Below, one piece after another: positions 28,296-38,446 of a stretch of DNA of 64,000 nucleotides (within the stretch, counting starts at the first letter, position 1; every line of letters begins with the position of its first letter). The notes beneath the pieces are model-generated. The model made no database searches and was not told the DNA's origin. It saw only the letters and a list, made by a program, of their open reading frames with translations. This DNA comes from Candidatus Methylomicrobium oryzae. Its GTDB lineage: Bacteria > Pseudomonadota > Gammaproteobacteria > Methylococcales > Methylomonadaceae. A program made the translations under genes and the position numbers. The stretch is from assembly GCF_016745425.1 (NCBI RefSeq), contig NZ_JAERVK010000013.1:67195-131194 (forward strand). The letters are read 5' to 3'.

Positions 28296-28642
28296 TTTTC
28301 GGCAAGTTCAGGACGAACGGTAAGCTGTTGCTTCAGTTCATGGTGAACTTTTCGGGCTATAAACGAAATTAAGTTATTCAGAGTTGCCCTAAGGTGATCG
28401 ATATTTTGAATATCTAGCGAATTGTTTTTTGCGTTATCTATTGATAGCACTAGCTAAGCCTGGAATATAGTATGCTTAATCAATAGTCGTATGATGGGAA
28501 ACTACCTATTTCCACAAGATTTTTTATTCAATAAATTTAATCACCGCTAGCCATTTAAAAAGCAGTTATTTTTCTATAAAGTTCCTGCCAATAATTGCTA
28601 ATTTTTCGCTATATCCAGCCAACACAGTAAGAGAGTTGATAT
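28296..28642. other. Intergenic region upstream of GT2 gene
   Basis: About 350 bases with no gene. It holds a second GG-N10-GC match (TGGAATATAGTATGCT, 28461-28476), which could be a sigma-54 promoter for the downstream glycosyltransferase, and otherwise A+T-rich sequence in which I see nothing else. Confidence 0.4.
28461..28476 (+). promoter_or_regulatory. Candidate sigma-54 promoter upstream of GT2 gene
   Basis: GG (28462-28463) and GC (28474-28475) are 10 bases apart; the flanks CTGG and TATGCT match the -24 and -12 elements only partly. Weak on its own, more suggestive because a similar site precedes the amidotransferase gene. Confidence 0.22.
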
Positions 28643-29593
28643 ATGCAAGATGATTTTATTGCTAGTTTAAGCAAGAGGAAAATAGCTGTACTTTTGCCTT
28701 GTTACAACGAAGGCTTAGCTATCCGTAGAGTAGTCACAAATTTCCGCAAAGAACTACCTCAGGCAACAGTTTATGTTTATGATAACTGCTCTTCAGACAA
28801 TACATCTGAGGAGGCTAAAGCAGCAGGCGCCATAGTACGGTATGAACAATGGCCGGGAAAAGGGAATGTGGTAAGAAGAATGTTTTCGGATATAGACGCT
28901 GAGATCTATATTATGGCAGATGGGGATGGGACATACGACGCCAGGGCCGCCCCTCATATGATTCAGCATCTTATTGACAAGAATCTCGACATGGTCGTCG
29001 GTACTCGGCGTAATGTCTATAAAAATGCTCACCGTATAGGGCATGGATTTGGGAACCGGCTTTTCAATGGAATGTATCGCAGTTTATTTGGGCCTTTATT
29101 CACTGATATATTTTCCGGATACCGGATTTTTTCAAGACGATTCGTAAAAAGTTTTCCAGCAATTTCCAGTGGCTTTGAAATTGAGACGGAAATGTCGGTT
29201 CATGCCAGTCAACTCCGTATGCCTATCGCTGAGATTCCAACGGAATACGGGGCCCGCCAAGAAGGATCGGTCAGTAAACTCCGAACATTTCGCGACGCAT
29301 TTAGAATTATGTTTACCTTTTTAATTTTATTTAAGGAAATTCGGCCGGCCCGATTTTTTGGGTTACTCGCTATTGGATTATCGATATTCGCGGTTGTTCT
29401 GGCATTTCCGCTACTTATAACCTATATGGAAACAGGCTTAGTGCCAAGATTTCCAACCGCAATTTTAGCCACAGGGCTTATTTTAATGGCAAGTATATGT
29501 GCTGTAAGCGGGTTAATCTTAGATAGTGTTGCTCGAGGACGGCTGGAGCATAAGCGCATGTGGTATATGGCCAATAATAATATTTCTGAATAA
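28643..29593 (+). CDS. Polyprenyl-phosphate-type glycosyltransferase, GT2 family
   Basis: A 316-residue GT-A enzyme of the dolichyl/undecaprenyl-phosphate mannosyl- or glucosyltransferase type. Motifs: VLLPCYNEGLAI at the N-terminus, DNCSSDNT, the metal-binding DGDGTYD and GTRRNVYKNAHRIGHGFGNR. Two transmembrane helices at about residues 240-260 and 270-295 anchor it. Such enzymes load a sugar onto polyprenyl phosphate, and a flippase-like GtrA protein carries it across the membrane. The next gene, nine bases downstream, encodes precisely a GtrA domain fused to a periplasmic-type glycosyltransferase. Confidence 0.9.
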   Translation: MQDDFIASLSKRKIAVLLPCYNEGLAIRRVVTNFRKELPQATVYVYDNCSSDNTSEEAKAAGAIVRYEQWPGKGNVVRRMFSDIDAEIYIMADGDGTYDARAAPHMIQHLIDKNLDMVVGTRRNVYKNAHRIGHGFGNRLFNGMYRSLFGPLFTDIFSGYRIFSRRFVKSFPAISSGFEIETEMSVHASQLRMPIAEIPTEYGARQEGSVSKLRTFRDAFRIMFTFLILFKEIRPARFFGLLAIGLSIFAVVLAFPLLITYMETGLVPRFPTAILATGLILMASICAVSGLILDSVARGRLEHKRMWYMANNNISE

Positions 29594-29602
29594 TAATTAT
29601 AT

Positions 29603-31630
29603 ATGTTTGTTCGCTTTCTTTTTGTTGGAGGGATAGGATTCGTCATTGATGCGGGTATTACCTATCTGCTTATTCAACAAAAGGTGGCGCCTTGGGGAGC
29701 CCGGGTCCCAGCTATTATTCTTGCGATGACCTTTACATGGCTCGCCAATCGTTATTTCACTTATCAAGTAAATAAGCCGCATTCTGCTAGTGAGGCCGTA
29801 CGATACGGGATCGTCTCGCTGAGCATGGCTTCTGTCAATTATTTGGTTTACCTTTTGTTAGTGCATTATGGAGTCTGGCCGGTGGCTTCTGTAACCCTAG
29901 CGACAGCATTCCAAACTATCATAAGTTTCAATGTGTATAGATATTTCGTATTTATGGAACCTGGCGGAAAAATGCCAAACACTAACTGGCTATACAATTT
30001 GAGACGCCTTAAATTGATTACCTGGAAAGCATGGTTCTTTGACGTAACTATTTATATGACCGCATTGGCTGTTTTGGCTATAGCCATGAACTCTCTTCAT
30101 GCTCTGGATAGCGGTCTTTCGGGAAGTGATGAAGGCTCTCATTTTCTTAATAGCTTTTTGATTTGGTCCTATTTGACAGAGGCGCTCGGGCAAAATCCAT
30201 TGTCTTACGCTCAAGATTTTTATGTTCACTACCCTAAGATTTCTATTGGACATTGGCCTCCTCTTTATTATGCTTTTTTGAGCTTATTTTTCTTTGTTCT
30301 TCCCCACGCGCCCTGGCCATTTCTAATTATTAATTTAATGGTTGGGGCATTCCCCGCTCTTTTAGTTGCGAGAGTGGTTCGGCAGGTGCTTGGATTACCT
30401 TGGGCGATATTGGCTGCGCTTACCTATGTCATGAGCCCGATTGTACTTAATAACACAGTGCGTCTTATGCTGGATCAGGCGCTTGCTGGCTTATGTTTTT
30501 TAGCGGCGCTGATTTGGAACGCTTATGCAAAAGCACCTAATCTGCGTTTAGGGATTGCTTATGCATTGGCTGCAGCTGCCGCAATTTTGGTGAAAGGCAA
30601 CGGTTGGGTACTGGGATTATTTCCCTTGTTACATATTGCATTGACAGGCGGTTGGAGCCTGCTTAAGGATTGGCGCACCTATCTTTCCGGTATCATTGGG
30701 CTCATAATTGTCGGAGGCTGGACACTCATAACGTATAAAATTTCCAGTGATGGATTTAATTATGCTTGGGGAGTCGAATATTTCATGTTAGCGGCATCCA
30801 CGTTCTTGTCCGCTTTATATGCTAATTTAGGTTTTTGGGGTTTGATCGCCGTAATTCTCGGTATAGTCAAAACTTTCTTTTCACAAAAAGATAATGAAAT
30901 TAAAGAGATTGGAATAGTATGTTGCTCGCTGGTAATGGTGACTCTTCTTTTCCATTCTATCGTCCCTGTCGATTTAGATCAGCGATACATGTCTTCCGCA
31001 GTCCCCCCTTTAGTGATACTCATGGTGATTGGCGTATGGATAATTATGCAGCAACTCCGATCGATAACTACTCAATCTTGGATTGTTTTTCCGATTGCAC
31101 TGGCTTTATTTTCCATCCCAGGAGGGGAATTTCTAAATAATCGCCCAATGAGATTCGATATGCATATGGATTTAATAGCTAATGAGATAACTAAACACCC
31201 TGGTGGTAGAGTCATTGTTATTGATGGTAATGCCGGTGCAGAAGGTGCGCTAGCTGCCGAGGTAGCGCTTAAAGATTCTTATCATAAAAATTTTGTGGTG
31301 CGGAGTTCGCAATTATTGGCAAAGTCAGATTTCATGGGGCATCGCTATGCACTTAAAGTTGATAATCCGGAAGCTGTTCTAAGGCTGCTCGACAGCATTT
31401 CCTGTAGTGCAATAGTAATTGCAGACGGCCCATTTATTACGCCCCGATTTGCGCATTCCGATCTTCTTTGGTCTGCTTTGCAACTTCCTTCATCCCCTTT
31501 CAAATTAAAACAGATTTACAAACATGAGAGGCATAAAGGGAGTACTTATCTATTTGTGAGAAATGTTTATGTTCAGCCTCAACAGGAAACTATAGTTCAA
31601 ATGAATTTTTCAGAAAAGTCATTGCGATAA
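29603..31630 (+). CDS. GtrA flippase domain fused to GT-C glycosyltransferase
   Basis: A 675-residue polytopic protein. Residues about 1-120 form a GtrA-like domain (FLFVGGIGFVIDAGIT, TWLANRYFTY, FNVYRYFVF) with four helices, predicted to flip a polyprenyl-phosphate-linked sugar. The rest is a GT-C/PMT-like glycosyltransferase: about 10 further helices, with an acidic residue pair in the first loop (SGLSGSDEGSHF) and HWPPLYY. These two activities are usually separate genes; here they are one chain, following the donor-making GT2. Together the two genes form a complete three-component glycosylation route (load, flip, transfer). The acceptor is unknown. Confidence 0.8.
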   Translation: MFVRFLFVGGIGFVIDAGITYLLIQQKVAPWGARVPAIILAMTFTWLANRYFTYQVNKPHSASEAVRYGIVSLSMASVNYLVYLLLVHYGVWPVASVTLATAFQTIISFNVYRYFVFMEPGGKMPNTNWLYNLRRLKLITWKAWFFDVTIYMTALAVLAIAMNSLHALDSGLSGSDEGSHFLNSFLIWSYLTEALGQNPLSYAQDFYVHYPKISIGHWPPLYYAFLSLFFFVLPHAPWPFLIINLMVGAFPALLVARVVRQVLGLPWAILAALTYVMSPIVLNNTVRLMLDQALAGLCFLAALIWNAYAKAPNLRLGIAYALAAAAAILVKGNGWVLGLFPLLHIALTGGWSLLKDWRTYLSGIIGLIIVGGWTLITYKISSDGFNYAWGVEYFMLAASTFLSALYANLGFWGLIAVILGIVKTFFSQKDNEIKEIGIVCCSLVMVTLLFHSIVPVDLDQRYMSSAVPPLVILMVIGVWIIMQQLRSITTQSWIVFPIALALFSIPGGEFLNNRPMRFDMHMDLIANEITKHPGGRVIVIDGNAGAEGALAAEVALKDSYHKNFVVRSSQLLAKSDFMGHRYALKVDNPEAVLRLLDSISCSAIVIADGPFITPRFAHSDLLWSALQLPSSPFKLKQIYKHERHKGSTYLFVRNVYVQPQQETIVQMNFSEKSLR

Positions 31631-31749
31631 GCGATTCGGCTTATATGCATCACTTTTGATTCATTATGGATAATAAAGGGCTTATATTAGATTTTCTAGA
31701 GACCTTTAAGATAATTGCAATTCATTAATTAAATTTACAACTTTGGGTA

Positions 31750-33768
31750 ATGTTTTTGGCTTGGCTGGAAAAAACTTTATGGCGTCACCGCAGATTCATT
31801 TCAGCCTTGACAGTTATTTTTATTATTCAATTTTTTGAGCTCGCCCTCTTATATGTTAAATATGATATTTTTGTAGGCGGATTTTTACAGCCCTACGCTT
31901 ATAGGACTCCACTTCAAAGAGCTCTTTTTATTGCTATATCGTTTTGGTACGATTTTTTACTTTTCGGGGCGCTGGCTTATTTTTGGTTCTATATCGCAGA
32001 TCGACTCAATAAATACGGTATCTTGATTTATTACAGCTTTACCATTGTAGTCCTTCTAATAATGGGCATTTGGCTGGGGCTCAAATTCAAAGTCTTGTCG
32101 TATTTCAACGATACGATTAACTATCAGATCATTGCCAACCTTGGCGGAGGAAGCTTAAAGCAAGGCTTGCTGTATGCGGCCAATGAGATTGTGCTGTTTA
32201 CCGCTATCCTGGCAGTAATCATGCTTATCTTCGCATTCAGCACTCGTTTCCTGAAAAATCATCAGTATTCTCGAGATTATCAAAAACAGATACCACAATC
32301 AGCTATTTTAAAATGGTCTCTCATCTCGATGGCAATTGTGACACCGCTGATTACATACAGGCTCTCTGATAACGCGCTTTTACGTTACGGGCTTGAAAAG
32401 AAAACCTCATATAAGATGATCAGTGCGGGTTTGGATAGTTTGACCGATTTTGATCGCGATGGTTATGGATCTTTTGGATATCCAAAAGATTCGGCGCCAT
32501 GGGATGCCCGAATTTACCCAGGAGCATTGGATATTCCAGGAAACTCGATTAACGAGGACGGTCTTTTGGGCGATGCCGAGCTGACTCCTTTGGCTTCAGA
32601 TCCTTTAAGAGGAATCTCTCCCAAACCAGGTAAGCATATTGTGCTGATTGTCCTGGAAACAGCGCGAGCTGATTTATTGGACCAGAAAGTTAATGGCCAT
32701 TATGTAGCGCCTGTAATGCGCGAAATCGCTCGGACCGGCACATCCGCTGAATATGCATACAGTCATACCGGCTATACGACGACATCTCTGATGGCATTAT
32801 TTAATCGGGAACTGATTCATAACGATGATCGCATTAAGTTACTCGATTTTTTGAAAGATTCTGGCTACAACATTTCGATTATTTCAGGGCAGGACGAGTC
32901 GTTTGGAGATGTTGCCACAAATACCGGTATGAACAAAAAAGGGAATTATTATTTCGATGCGCGTACCGCTATTGAGGATCGCGTTTATCCAAGTAAGGAT
33001 TCCGGTAGTTTGAGGCTTAGCGAAGAGCGAGTTGTTGAGCAATTTCGAAAGCGCTTTGCCGAACTGAATTTTAATCAGCCTCAGTTCATTTATTTAAATT
33101 TTCAGGCTGCGCATTTCCCCTATTCACATCCGAACATGCGTAAAATACTGATCGAGGAATTTATTCCACGTTCGGAAATTCGTAGCCAAAACCGCGAATG
33201 GGTCGCGGCAACTTATTGGAACGCGGTCGCTAACGCCGATTGGGCGGTCGGGCAGGTGGTCGAGGTATTGAAGTCGAAAAATCTCTACGGCCAAACTACA
33301 TTAGTAGTATTGGGCGATCACGGCGAATCGTTATTCGAAGACGGTTTTCTCGGCCACGGTCATGCAATTAATGAGGCGCAAACGCATATTCCTCTCCTCA
33401 TAAACGATCCGAGCATCGAAATTCGTGAAGCAGTTGGTCAAGTCGATGTTGCGGAAATCGCGATTCGTTCCGCTTTGGGTCTGAAAAACCAATGGTTAAA
33501 CCCCGATAAAACAGTATTTCAATTAGTTGGAAGCCTCAAGCTTCCAGCATTAATAGGACATATCACTTACGGTGGCAAACGGGTGATTTTCGATTTTCGA
33601 AACGAACAAGTCTATATGAGCGACTTGCAGCAATGGAAACCTTACGGGGACTGGTTGGAAGATGTCGATCAACAATCCCGGATTACAAATTTAATCCGAG
33701 AATGGGAAAATTTGAAATGGCATGAGTTTGAATTCCGGAAACAGAGCCGGCTTATAAAAATGCACTAA
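31750..33768 (+). CDS. LTA-synthase-like sulfatase/phosphotransferase with MopE-like motif
   Basis: A 672-residue membrane protein with about five N-terminal helices and a periplasmic alkaline-phosphatase-superfamily domain. Visible active-site features: IVLIVLETARADLL (metal-binding Glu), HTGYTTTSL with a candidate nucleophile Thr, and GDHGESLFEDG...GHGH. This is the plan of lipoteichoic-acid-synthase-like and phosphoethanolamine transferases. Inserted between membrane and catalytic domain, residues 233-271 read DFDRDGYG, then IYPGALDIPGNSINEDG, resembling the metal-binding repeat of MopE-type proteins. It may add a phospho-group to the polysaccharide or lipid. Gap to the preceding gene is about 120 bases. 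Confidence 0.8.
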   Translation: MFLAWLEKTLWRHRRFISALTVIFIIQFFELALLYVKYDIFVGGFLQPYAYRTPLQRALFIAISFWYDFLLFGALAYFWFYIADRLNKYGILIYYSFTIVVLLIMGIWLGLKFKVLSYFNDTINYQIIANLGGGSLKQGLLYAANEIVLFTAILAVIMLIFAFSTRFLKNHQYSRDYQKQIPQSAILKWSLISMAIVTPLITYRLSDNALLRYGLEKKTSYKMISAGLDSLTDFDRDGYGSFGYPKDSAPWDARIYPGALDIPGNSINEDGLLGDAELTPLASDPLRGISPKPGKHIVLIVLETARADLLDQKVNGHYVAPVMREIARTGTSAEYAYSHTGYTTTSLMALFNRELIHNDDRIKLLDFLKDSGYNISIISGQDESFGDVATNTGMNKKGNYYFDARTAIEDRVYPSKDSGSLRLSEERVVEQFRKRFAELNFNQPQFIYLNFQAAHFPYSHPNMRKILIEEFIPRSEIRSQNREWVAATYWNAVANADWAVGQVVEVLKSKNLYGQTTLVVLGDHGESLFEDGFLGHGHAINEAQTHIPLLINDPSIEIREAVGQVDVAEIAIRSALGLKNQWLNPDKTVFQLVGSLKLPALIGHITYGGKRVIFDFRNEQVYMSDLQQWKPYGDWLEDVDQQSRITNLIREWENLKWHEFEFRKQSRLIKMH

Positions 33769-33905
33769 TCTATGCGAAGTCATTGAAAAGGGCAGGTCAA
33801 AGAGAAAGGTATTTGACGAAATTTCATTTAATTTAATGGTTGTATACCGCGTTGAAAAGTACATCAGTTTTATATACTGTGTTATTACGAAACTTATACG
33901 AAAAT

Positions 33906-34910
33906 TTATCTTCGGATCTTCTTAGTCGTAGATTCAGCGCCACTCAAAAGTTGATCAAAAATATGCCGCACGGCGGCACTTGCGGGAATCCTACCACCGA
34001 TTACATCACTTTCGGCATCAGCTAATTGATGGGATGAACCGAGATGATGAACAAGCCAGTCTTTCGCTCCTTCAACTAGCTCTTGTTCAAACCAAGCTCT
34101 TGCTTGTGCTTGTCGTTTTAATTGCAATTGTCCTGACGATTGTTTGATACGATGACATTCATCCACACTTTCAAAAATTTGAGCGATTCCTTTGTCTTCG
34201 AGTGCACTTGCCGTCAAGACAGGAGGTTTCCAATTATTCTCATGCCGAGTAAGATGTAGGGCTCGTTGTTGTTCTAGTCGTGCATGTTCCGCCATTTGCT
34301 TTTGCTGTCCATCGGCTTTTGTGATGACAAGGATATCGGCAAGTTCAAGAATGCCTTTTTTGATTCCCTGCAGTTCGTCACCCGCGTTCGGCAACTGTAA
34401 CATCATGAAAACATCTACCATCGATGCAGCGGCTACCTCGGACTGGCCCACTCCCACAGTCTCAACAATGATGAAATCAAATCCGGCGGCTTCGCATGCA
34501 AGCATAGTTTCCCGGGTTCGTCTGCCCACACCCCCAAGATTTCCATTAGTAGGCGAAGGTCTGATAAACGCATTCTCTTCGCGCGCCAATGATTCCATGC
34601 GGGTCTTGTCTCCGAGGATGCTTCCGCCGGTTACTGGCGAGGAAGGGTCAATGGTGAGTACGGCAAGACGCTTATTGTATTGAAGCAGATATTTGCCCAA
34701 AGCTTCAATGAGCGTGCTTTTGCCGACTCCAGGTACACCGGAAATGCCTAATCTTATACTATTACCAGTATGGGGTATGATCCGCGTTAAAATCTCTTCT
34801 GCAATAAGCCGGTCGGCGTGTTTAGTGCTTTCAATTAGGGTAATAGCTTTTGCCAGCGCGCGTCTCTGGCCCGCTAGAATTTTTTCCGCCAGATCAAATG
34901 CAACGTTCAT
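33906..34910 (-). CDS. meaB: Methylmalonyl-CoA mutase-associated GTPase MeaB
   Basis: A 334-residue G3E-family GTPase (ArgK/MeaB). P-loop GVPGVGKST, the switch region [33 protein letters not shown] and the base-specificity motif TKAD are all present. It loads and protects the B12-dependent mutase. I chose ATG 34910, which overlaps the mutase stop by ATGA, giving translational coupling; the longer frame starts inside scpA and adds residues unlike the family. Confidence 0.93.
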   Translation of the reverse strand: MNVAFDLAEKILAGQRRALAKAITLIESTKHADRLIAEEILTRIIPHTGNSIRLGISGVPGVGKSTLIEALGKYLLQYNKRLAVLTIDPSSPVTGGSILGDKTRMESLAREENAFIRPSPTNGNLGGVGRRTRETMLACEAAGFDFIIVETVGVGQSEVAAASMVDVFMMLQLPNAGDELQGIKKGILELADILVITKADGQQKQMAEHARLEQQRALHLTRHENNWKPPVLTASALEDKGIAQIFESVDECHRIKQSSGQLQLKRQAQARAWFEQELVEGAKDWLVHHLGSSHQLADAESDVIGGRIPASAAVRHIFDQLLSGAESTTKKIRR

Positions 34911-37075
34911 TTTGCGATTTCGCTTTTTTGCTTGCTTTTTATCGCTTGAAGAACCTGGGCTGCGCATTCTGGAATGGGCGTACCCGGCCCGAAGACTGAC
35001 ACAACTCCCGCTTTTTTAAGTTCAGCGTAATCACGAGTTGGAATGATCCCTCCAACTACCACTGCGATTTCATGAGCATCATGTATTTGAAGCACTTTAA
35101 TTAGCTGAGGAACCAAGGTCTTATGTCCTGCAACTTGGGTTGATACGCCAATGACATGGACATCGTTTTCTATGGCTTGTTTGGCGGCCTCTTCAGGGGT
35201 TTGGAACAGGGGGCCGATGTCCACATCGAACCCCAAATCAGCAAATCCGGTTGCAATGACTTTAGCTCCGCGGTCGTGCCCATCTTGCCCAAGTTTGACG
35301 ACTAATATACGGGGTCTTCGACCTTCTTCTATAGTAAATTCCGCTATCTGCTGCTTGACGTCATCAATTACACCAGAATCTTTATAGTTATTGATGTAAA
35401 CATTGCTCACTGCTTGAGTAGTAGCTGTATGTCTGCCATAAATTTCAGCAATAGCATCGGATATTTCCCCTACTGTGGCGCGCTTCCGCATGCACTCAAT
35501 CGCGTACGCCAAAAGATTTGCTGAATCACTGGCTGCTGCATCCTTTAACGCATTCAGCGCCTGCTCAGTCGCCTTAGAGTCACGAGTGGCCTTTACCGCT
35601 TTGATCCTCTTGATTTGCGCTTCGCGCACAGCCGTATTATCGATATCTAAGACGTCTATTTCGGAGGCTTCTTGAACTCGATATTTATTTACGCCCACAA
35701 TGATGTTTGCTCCACTATCAATGCCGGCTTGTTTTTGCGCTGCGGATTCTTCTATTCTAAGTTTGGGCAGCCCGGATTGTATCGCTTCGACCATGCCGCC
35801 GGCAGCGTCTATTTCCTGCAGAATTTCTTTGGCGCGGTTGATCAAGTCGAATGTCAATTTTTCCATGAAATAACTGCCGCCGAATGGATCGACTGTATGC
35901 GTTATATCGGTTTCTTCTTGAATAATCAGTTGCGTATTGCGAGCAATGCGGCTGGACGTCTTAGTGGGTAAGCTAACGGCCTCATCGAATGAATTCGTAT
36001 GAAGAGACTGTGTTCCGCCTAGTACCGCCGCCATAGCTTCAATTGTAGTGCGTACCATGTTGTTATAAGGGTCTTGCTCTGTCAAAGTCCAGCCGGATGT
36101 TTGACAGTGAGTTCTCAACATTGAAGATTTAGGATTTTTGGGTGCAAACTGCTGCATGAGCTCCCACCAAAGGGTTCTTGCAGCCCGCAGTTTGGCGATT
36201 TCCATATAAAAATTCATACCCACTGCGAAAAAAAACGACAAACGGGGGGCAAAACTATCTACATCTTGTCCGCGTGCAATAGCGGCTTTAACGTATTCGA
36301 TCCCATCTGCGAGCGTATAGGCGAGTTCGAGAGCGGCATCGGCTCCCGCTTCTTGAATATGGTACCCGCTTATGCTGATGCTATTGTAGTTGGGCATAAA
36401 TTGGGACGTGTATTCAATGATATCGCCAACAATCCGCATACTCGGTTTGGGAGGATAAATGTAGGTATTACGGACCAGGTACTCTTTCAGGATATCGTTC
36501 TGTATTGTGCCTGTCAGTTTATCCTGGCTAACGCCTTGCTCTTCGGCGGCCACGATATAGCCCGCTAAGATAGGAAGAACAGCGCCATTCATCGTCATCG
36601 ATACAGACATTTGATCGAGCGGAATCTGATCGAACAGGATTTTCATATCATCCACTGTATCGATTGCCACTCCGGCTTTTCCTACATCCCCTACTACGCG
36701 TAGGTTATCAGAGTCATACCCACGGTGAGTGGCAAGATCAAAAGCAACGCTCAAGCCCTTTTGTCCGGCAGCAAGCGCATTACGGTAAAACTTATTGGAT
36801 TCCTCGGCTGTGGAAAAACCGGCATACTGTCTGATGGTCCAGGGACGGAATGTGTACATTGTGGCTCGTGGTCCACGGGTAAAGGGTGGTTGACCCGGCA
36901 TCGTGTCCAGAAAAGGAATTCCCTGGAGGTCAGCGGCTGTATAGAGGGGTTTAAGGGACAATCCTTCTGGTGTTTGTCTGGTGAGTTGTTCCAGAGGCGA
37001 GCCTTTGATATCCGCGGATGCATCCTTGACCCATAGATCGTAGCCTAATCTGCCGGATTTGAATGATTGTTTCAT
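34907..37075 (-). CDS. scpA: Methylmalonyl-CoA mutase, single-chain form
   Basis: A 722-residue adenosylcobalamin-dependent mutase that interconverts (R)-methylmalonyl-CoA and succinyl-CoA. The N-terminal TIM barrel carries [20 protein letters not shown], and the C-terminal B12 domain carries the lower-ligand motif [11 protein letters not shown] (DxHxxG). Both domains are on one chain, as in the E. coli Sbm/ScpA type, rather than the alpha/beta heterodimer. It forms an operon with MeaB. No epimerase or propionyl-CoA carboxylase gene is nearby. It may feed or drain the propionyl-CoA/succinyl-CoA pool, with no visible link to the polysaccharide genes around it. Confidence 0.95.
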   Translation of the reverse strand: MKQSFKSGRLGYDLWVKDASADIKGSPLEQLTRQTPEGLSLKPLYTAADLQGIPFLDTMPGQPPFTRGPRATMYTFRPWTIRQYAGFSTAEESNKFYRNALAAGQKGLSVAFDLATHRGYDSDNLRVVGDVGKAGVAIDTVDDMKILFDQIPLDQMSVSMTMNGAVLPILAGYIVAAEEQGVSQDKLTGTIQNDILKEYLVRNTYIYPPKPSMRIVGDIIEYTSQFMPNYNSISISGYHIQEAGADAALELAYTLADGIEYVKAAIARGQDVDSFAPRLSFFFAVGMNFYMEIAKLRAARTLWWELMQQFAPKNPKSSMLRTHCQTSGWTLTEQDPYNNMVRTTIEAMAAVLGGTQSLHTNSFDEAVSLPTKTSSRIARNTQLIIQEETDITHTVDPFGGSYFMEKLTFDLINRAKEILQEIDAAGGMVEAIQSGLPKLRIEESAAQKQAGIDSGANIIVGVNKYRVQEASEIDVLDIDNTAVREAQIKRIKAVKATRDSKATEQALNALKDAAASDSANLLAYAIECMRKRATVGEISDAIAEIYGRHTATTQAVSNVYINNYKDSGVIDDVKQQIAEFTIEEGRRPRILVVKLGQDGHDRGAKVIATGFADLGFDVDIGPLFQTPEEAAKQAIENDVHVIGVSTQVAGHKTLVPQLIKVLQIHDAHEIAVVVGGIIPTRDYAELKKAGVVSVFGPGTPIPECAAQVLQAIKSKQKSEIAK

Positions 37076-37352
37076 AAGTATTTCTCAGGTAATAGCGAGA
37101 TAAGCGCAAGGCGAACCGCTGGCCGTTGATGGGTAATAAAAAACCTTTCAAAGCAATCCGTATAGTAAGCCAATTATTCGTAATGCATTGTTAATTATTA
37201 TATTTCTACTAACGTTAATGAATTATTAGTCTCTATATAGTTCTAGGTTATATCAGTGTCTGGATCAGGGTTAGCTCGGGAAGACTAGATTTACAGGATT
37301 ATTTGGCAGTATAAAAGAAGCAACTCTATCCGAACCATATTAGCAGCTATTC

Positions 37353-38387
37353 CTATTTTGCTTGTTTGTATAAGGCTTTCCAATCACCGTTAAAATAAAG
37401 GTCAAGATTCATTTTAAAGGGAGGGACTCTTTTATATTCCCAATAGCCGTAAAGTTGTCCCAAATTATTAAAAAAACTCCGTACCATAACAATTAACGGG
37501 ACATAAATATTAGCGGAGGGTGTGGTTTTTTCTGATTTTATTTTTTTTAGAACCGGCTTGACTAATGTTATATACATAAAGACAAGTACAGCTAAGGTTA
37601 GCAGCCAAATCCACGGAAAGAAGATACCCAATAGCAACGTTATTATCCAGATTGAATGATTACGCAAATGATAAAGCACTGTCTTTAAATCGGTTTGAGC
37701 GATGCGCCCTGTGCCTTTGCCGTATAAATAATATTGTTTCGCGAGTTTTCTTATATTTGGTCTTGGACGCCAGGAAATAATCGCATTGGGCGCGACCGCT
37801 ACTCTGCAGCCTAATGATTTAGCCTTTTTTGCAAAAAGAGTATCTTCCGCCGTATATAGCCATTCCGGATAACCGCCGACTTCTTCCCAAACGCTTTTTC
37901 TAAAAGCGGAGTTACGCCCGTGAAATACTCTGTCCTGCTCATTCGCGGCATTGCCTGACGTGGACAATTGGCCCGCAAATAGCTCAAAATTATTCTTTGA
38001 ATCTACTAAGCGAACGCCAGAAACCGCTCCATAGGCAGTATTGTCCAGCAAGGGTTGGGTAAGTGCTTCAAGCCAATAATTTACCGGTTTGCAGCCGCCA
38101 TCAGTTACCGCAATAATTGAAGAATTGGCCCGCGAGATTGCGATATTCCTGCCTTCGGCGATGTTTACACCGGGTTCAATATAAAATTTAATAAAGGGGT
38201 TTTTTTCGCAGTACTTGTTAAGAACGTCAATTGTTCCATCGGTAGACCCGCCATCAACAATAACGATTTCGTCCGGTTTTCGGGTTTGTGACAGAATTGA
38301 TTCCAAAAGCTCCTCTAATCCATCCCGTTCATTTAAGACGGTAGTGATAACCGCTACAGTTTCGGAACTCATCTTTACAATCTCCAA
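37353..38387 (-). CDS. Glycosyltransferase family 2
   Basis: A 344-residue inverting GT-A enzyme: TTVLNERDGLEELLESI, DGGSTDGTIDVL, and the metal-binding region VTDGGCKP, where the usual DXD appears as TDG. Two transmembrane helices follow at about 245-285, indicating a membrane-anchored enzyme. It is the last gene of the long leftward polysaccharide operon, after the GNAT gene. Donor unknown. Confidence 0.88.
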   Translation of the reverse strand: MEIVKMSSETVAVITTVLNERDGLEELLESILSQTRKPDEIVIVDGGSTDGTIDVLNKYCEKNPFIKFYIEPGVNIAEGRNIAISRANSSIIAVTDGGCKPVNYWLEALTQPLLDNTAYGAVSGVRLVDSKNNFELFAGQLSTSGNAANEQDRVFHGRNSAFRKSVWEEVGGYPEWLYTAEDTLFAKKAKSLGCRVAVAPNAIISWRPRPNIRKLAKQYYLYGKGTGRIAQTDLKTVLYHLRNHSIWIITLLLGIFFPWIWLLTLAVLVFMYITLVKPVLKKIKSEKTTPSANIYVPLIVMVRSFFNNLGQLYGYWEYKRVPPFKMNLDLYFNGDWKALYKQAK

Positions 38388-38446
38388 GAAATATCAATAG
38401 ATTATAGAAATAGACAGGAAGGAGTATTGTTCTTTTAAAACAATTA

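Noticed and set aside
34911..34967. Longer N-terminus of MeaB
   Set aside because: It lies inside the mutase gene in another frame and does not resemble the family; the ATGA overlap gives a better start.
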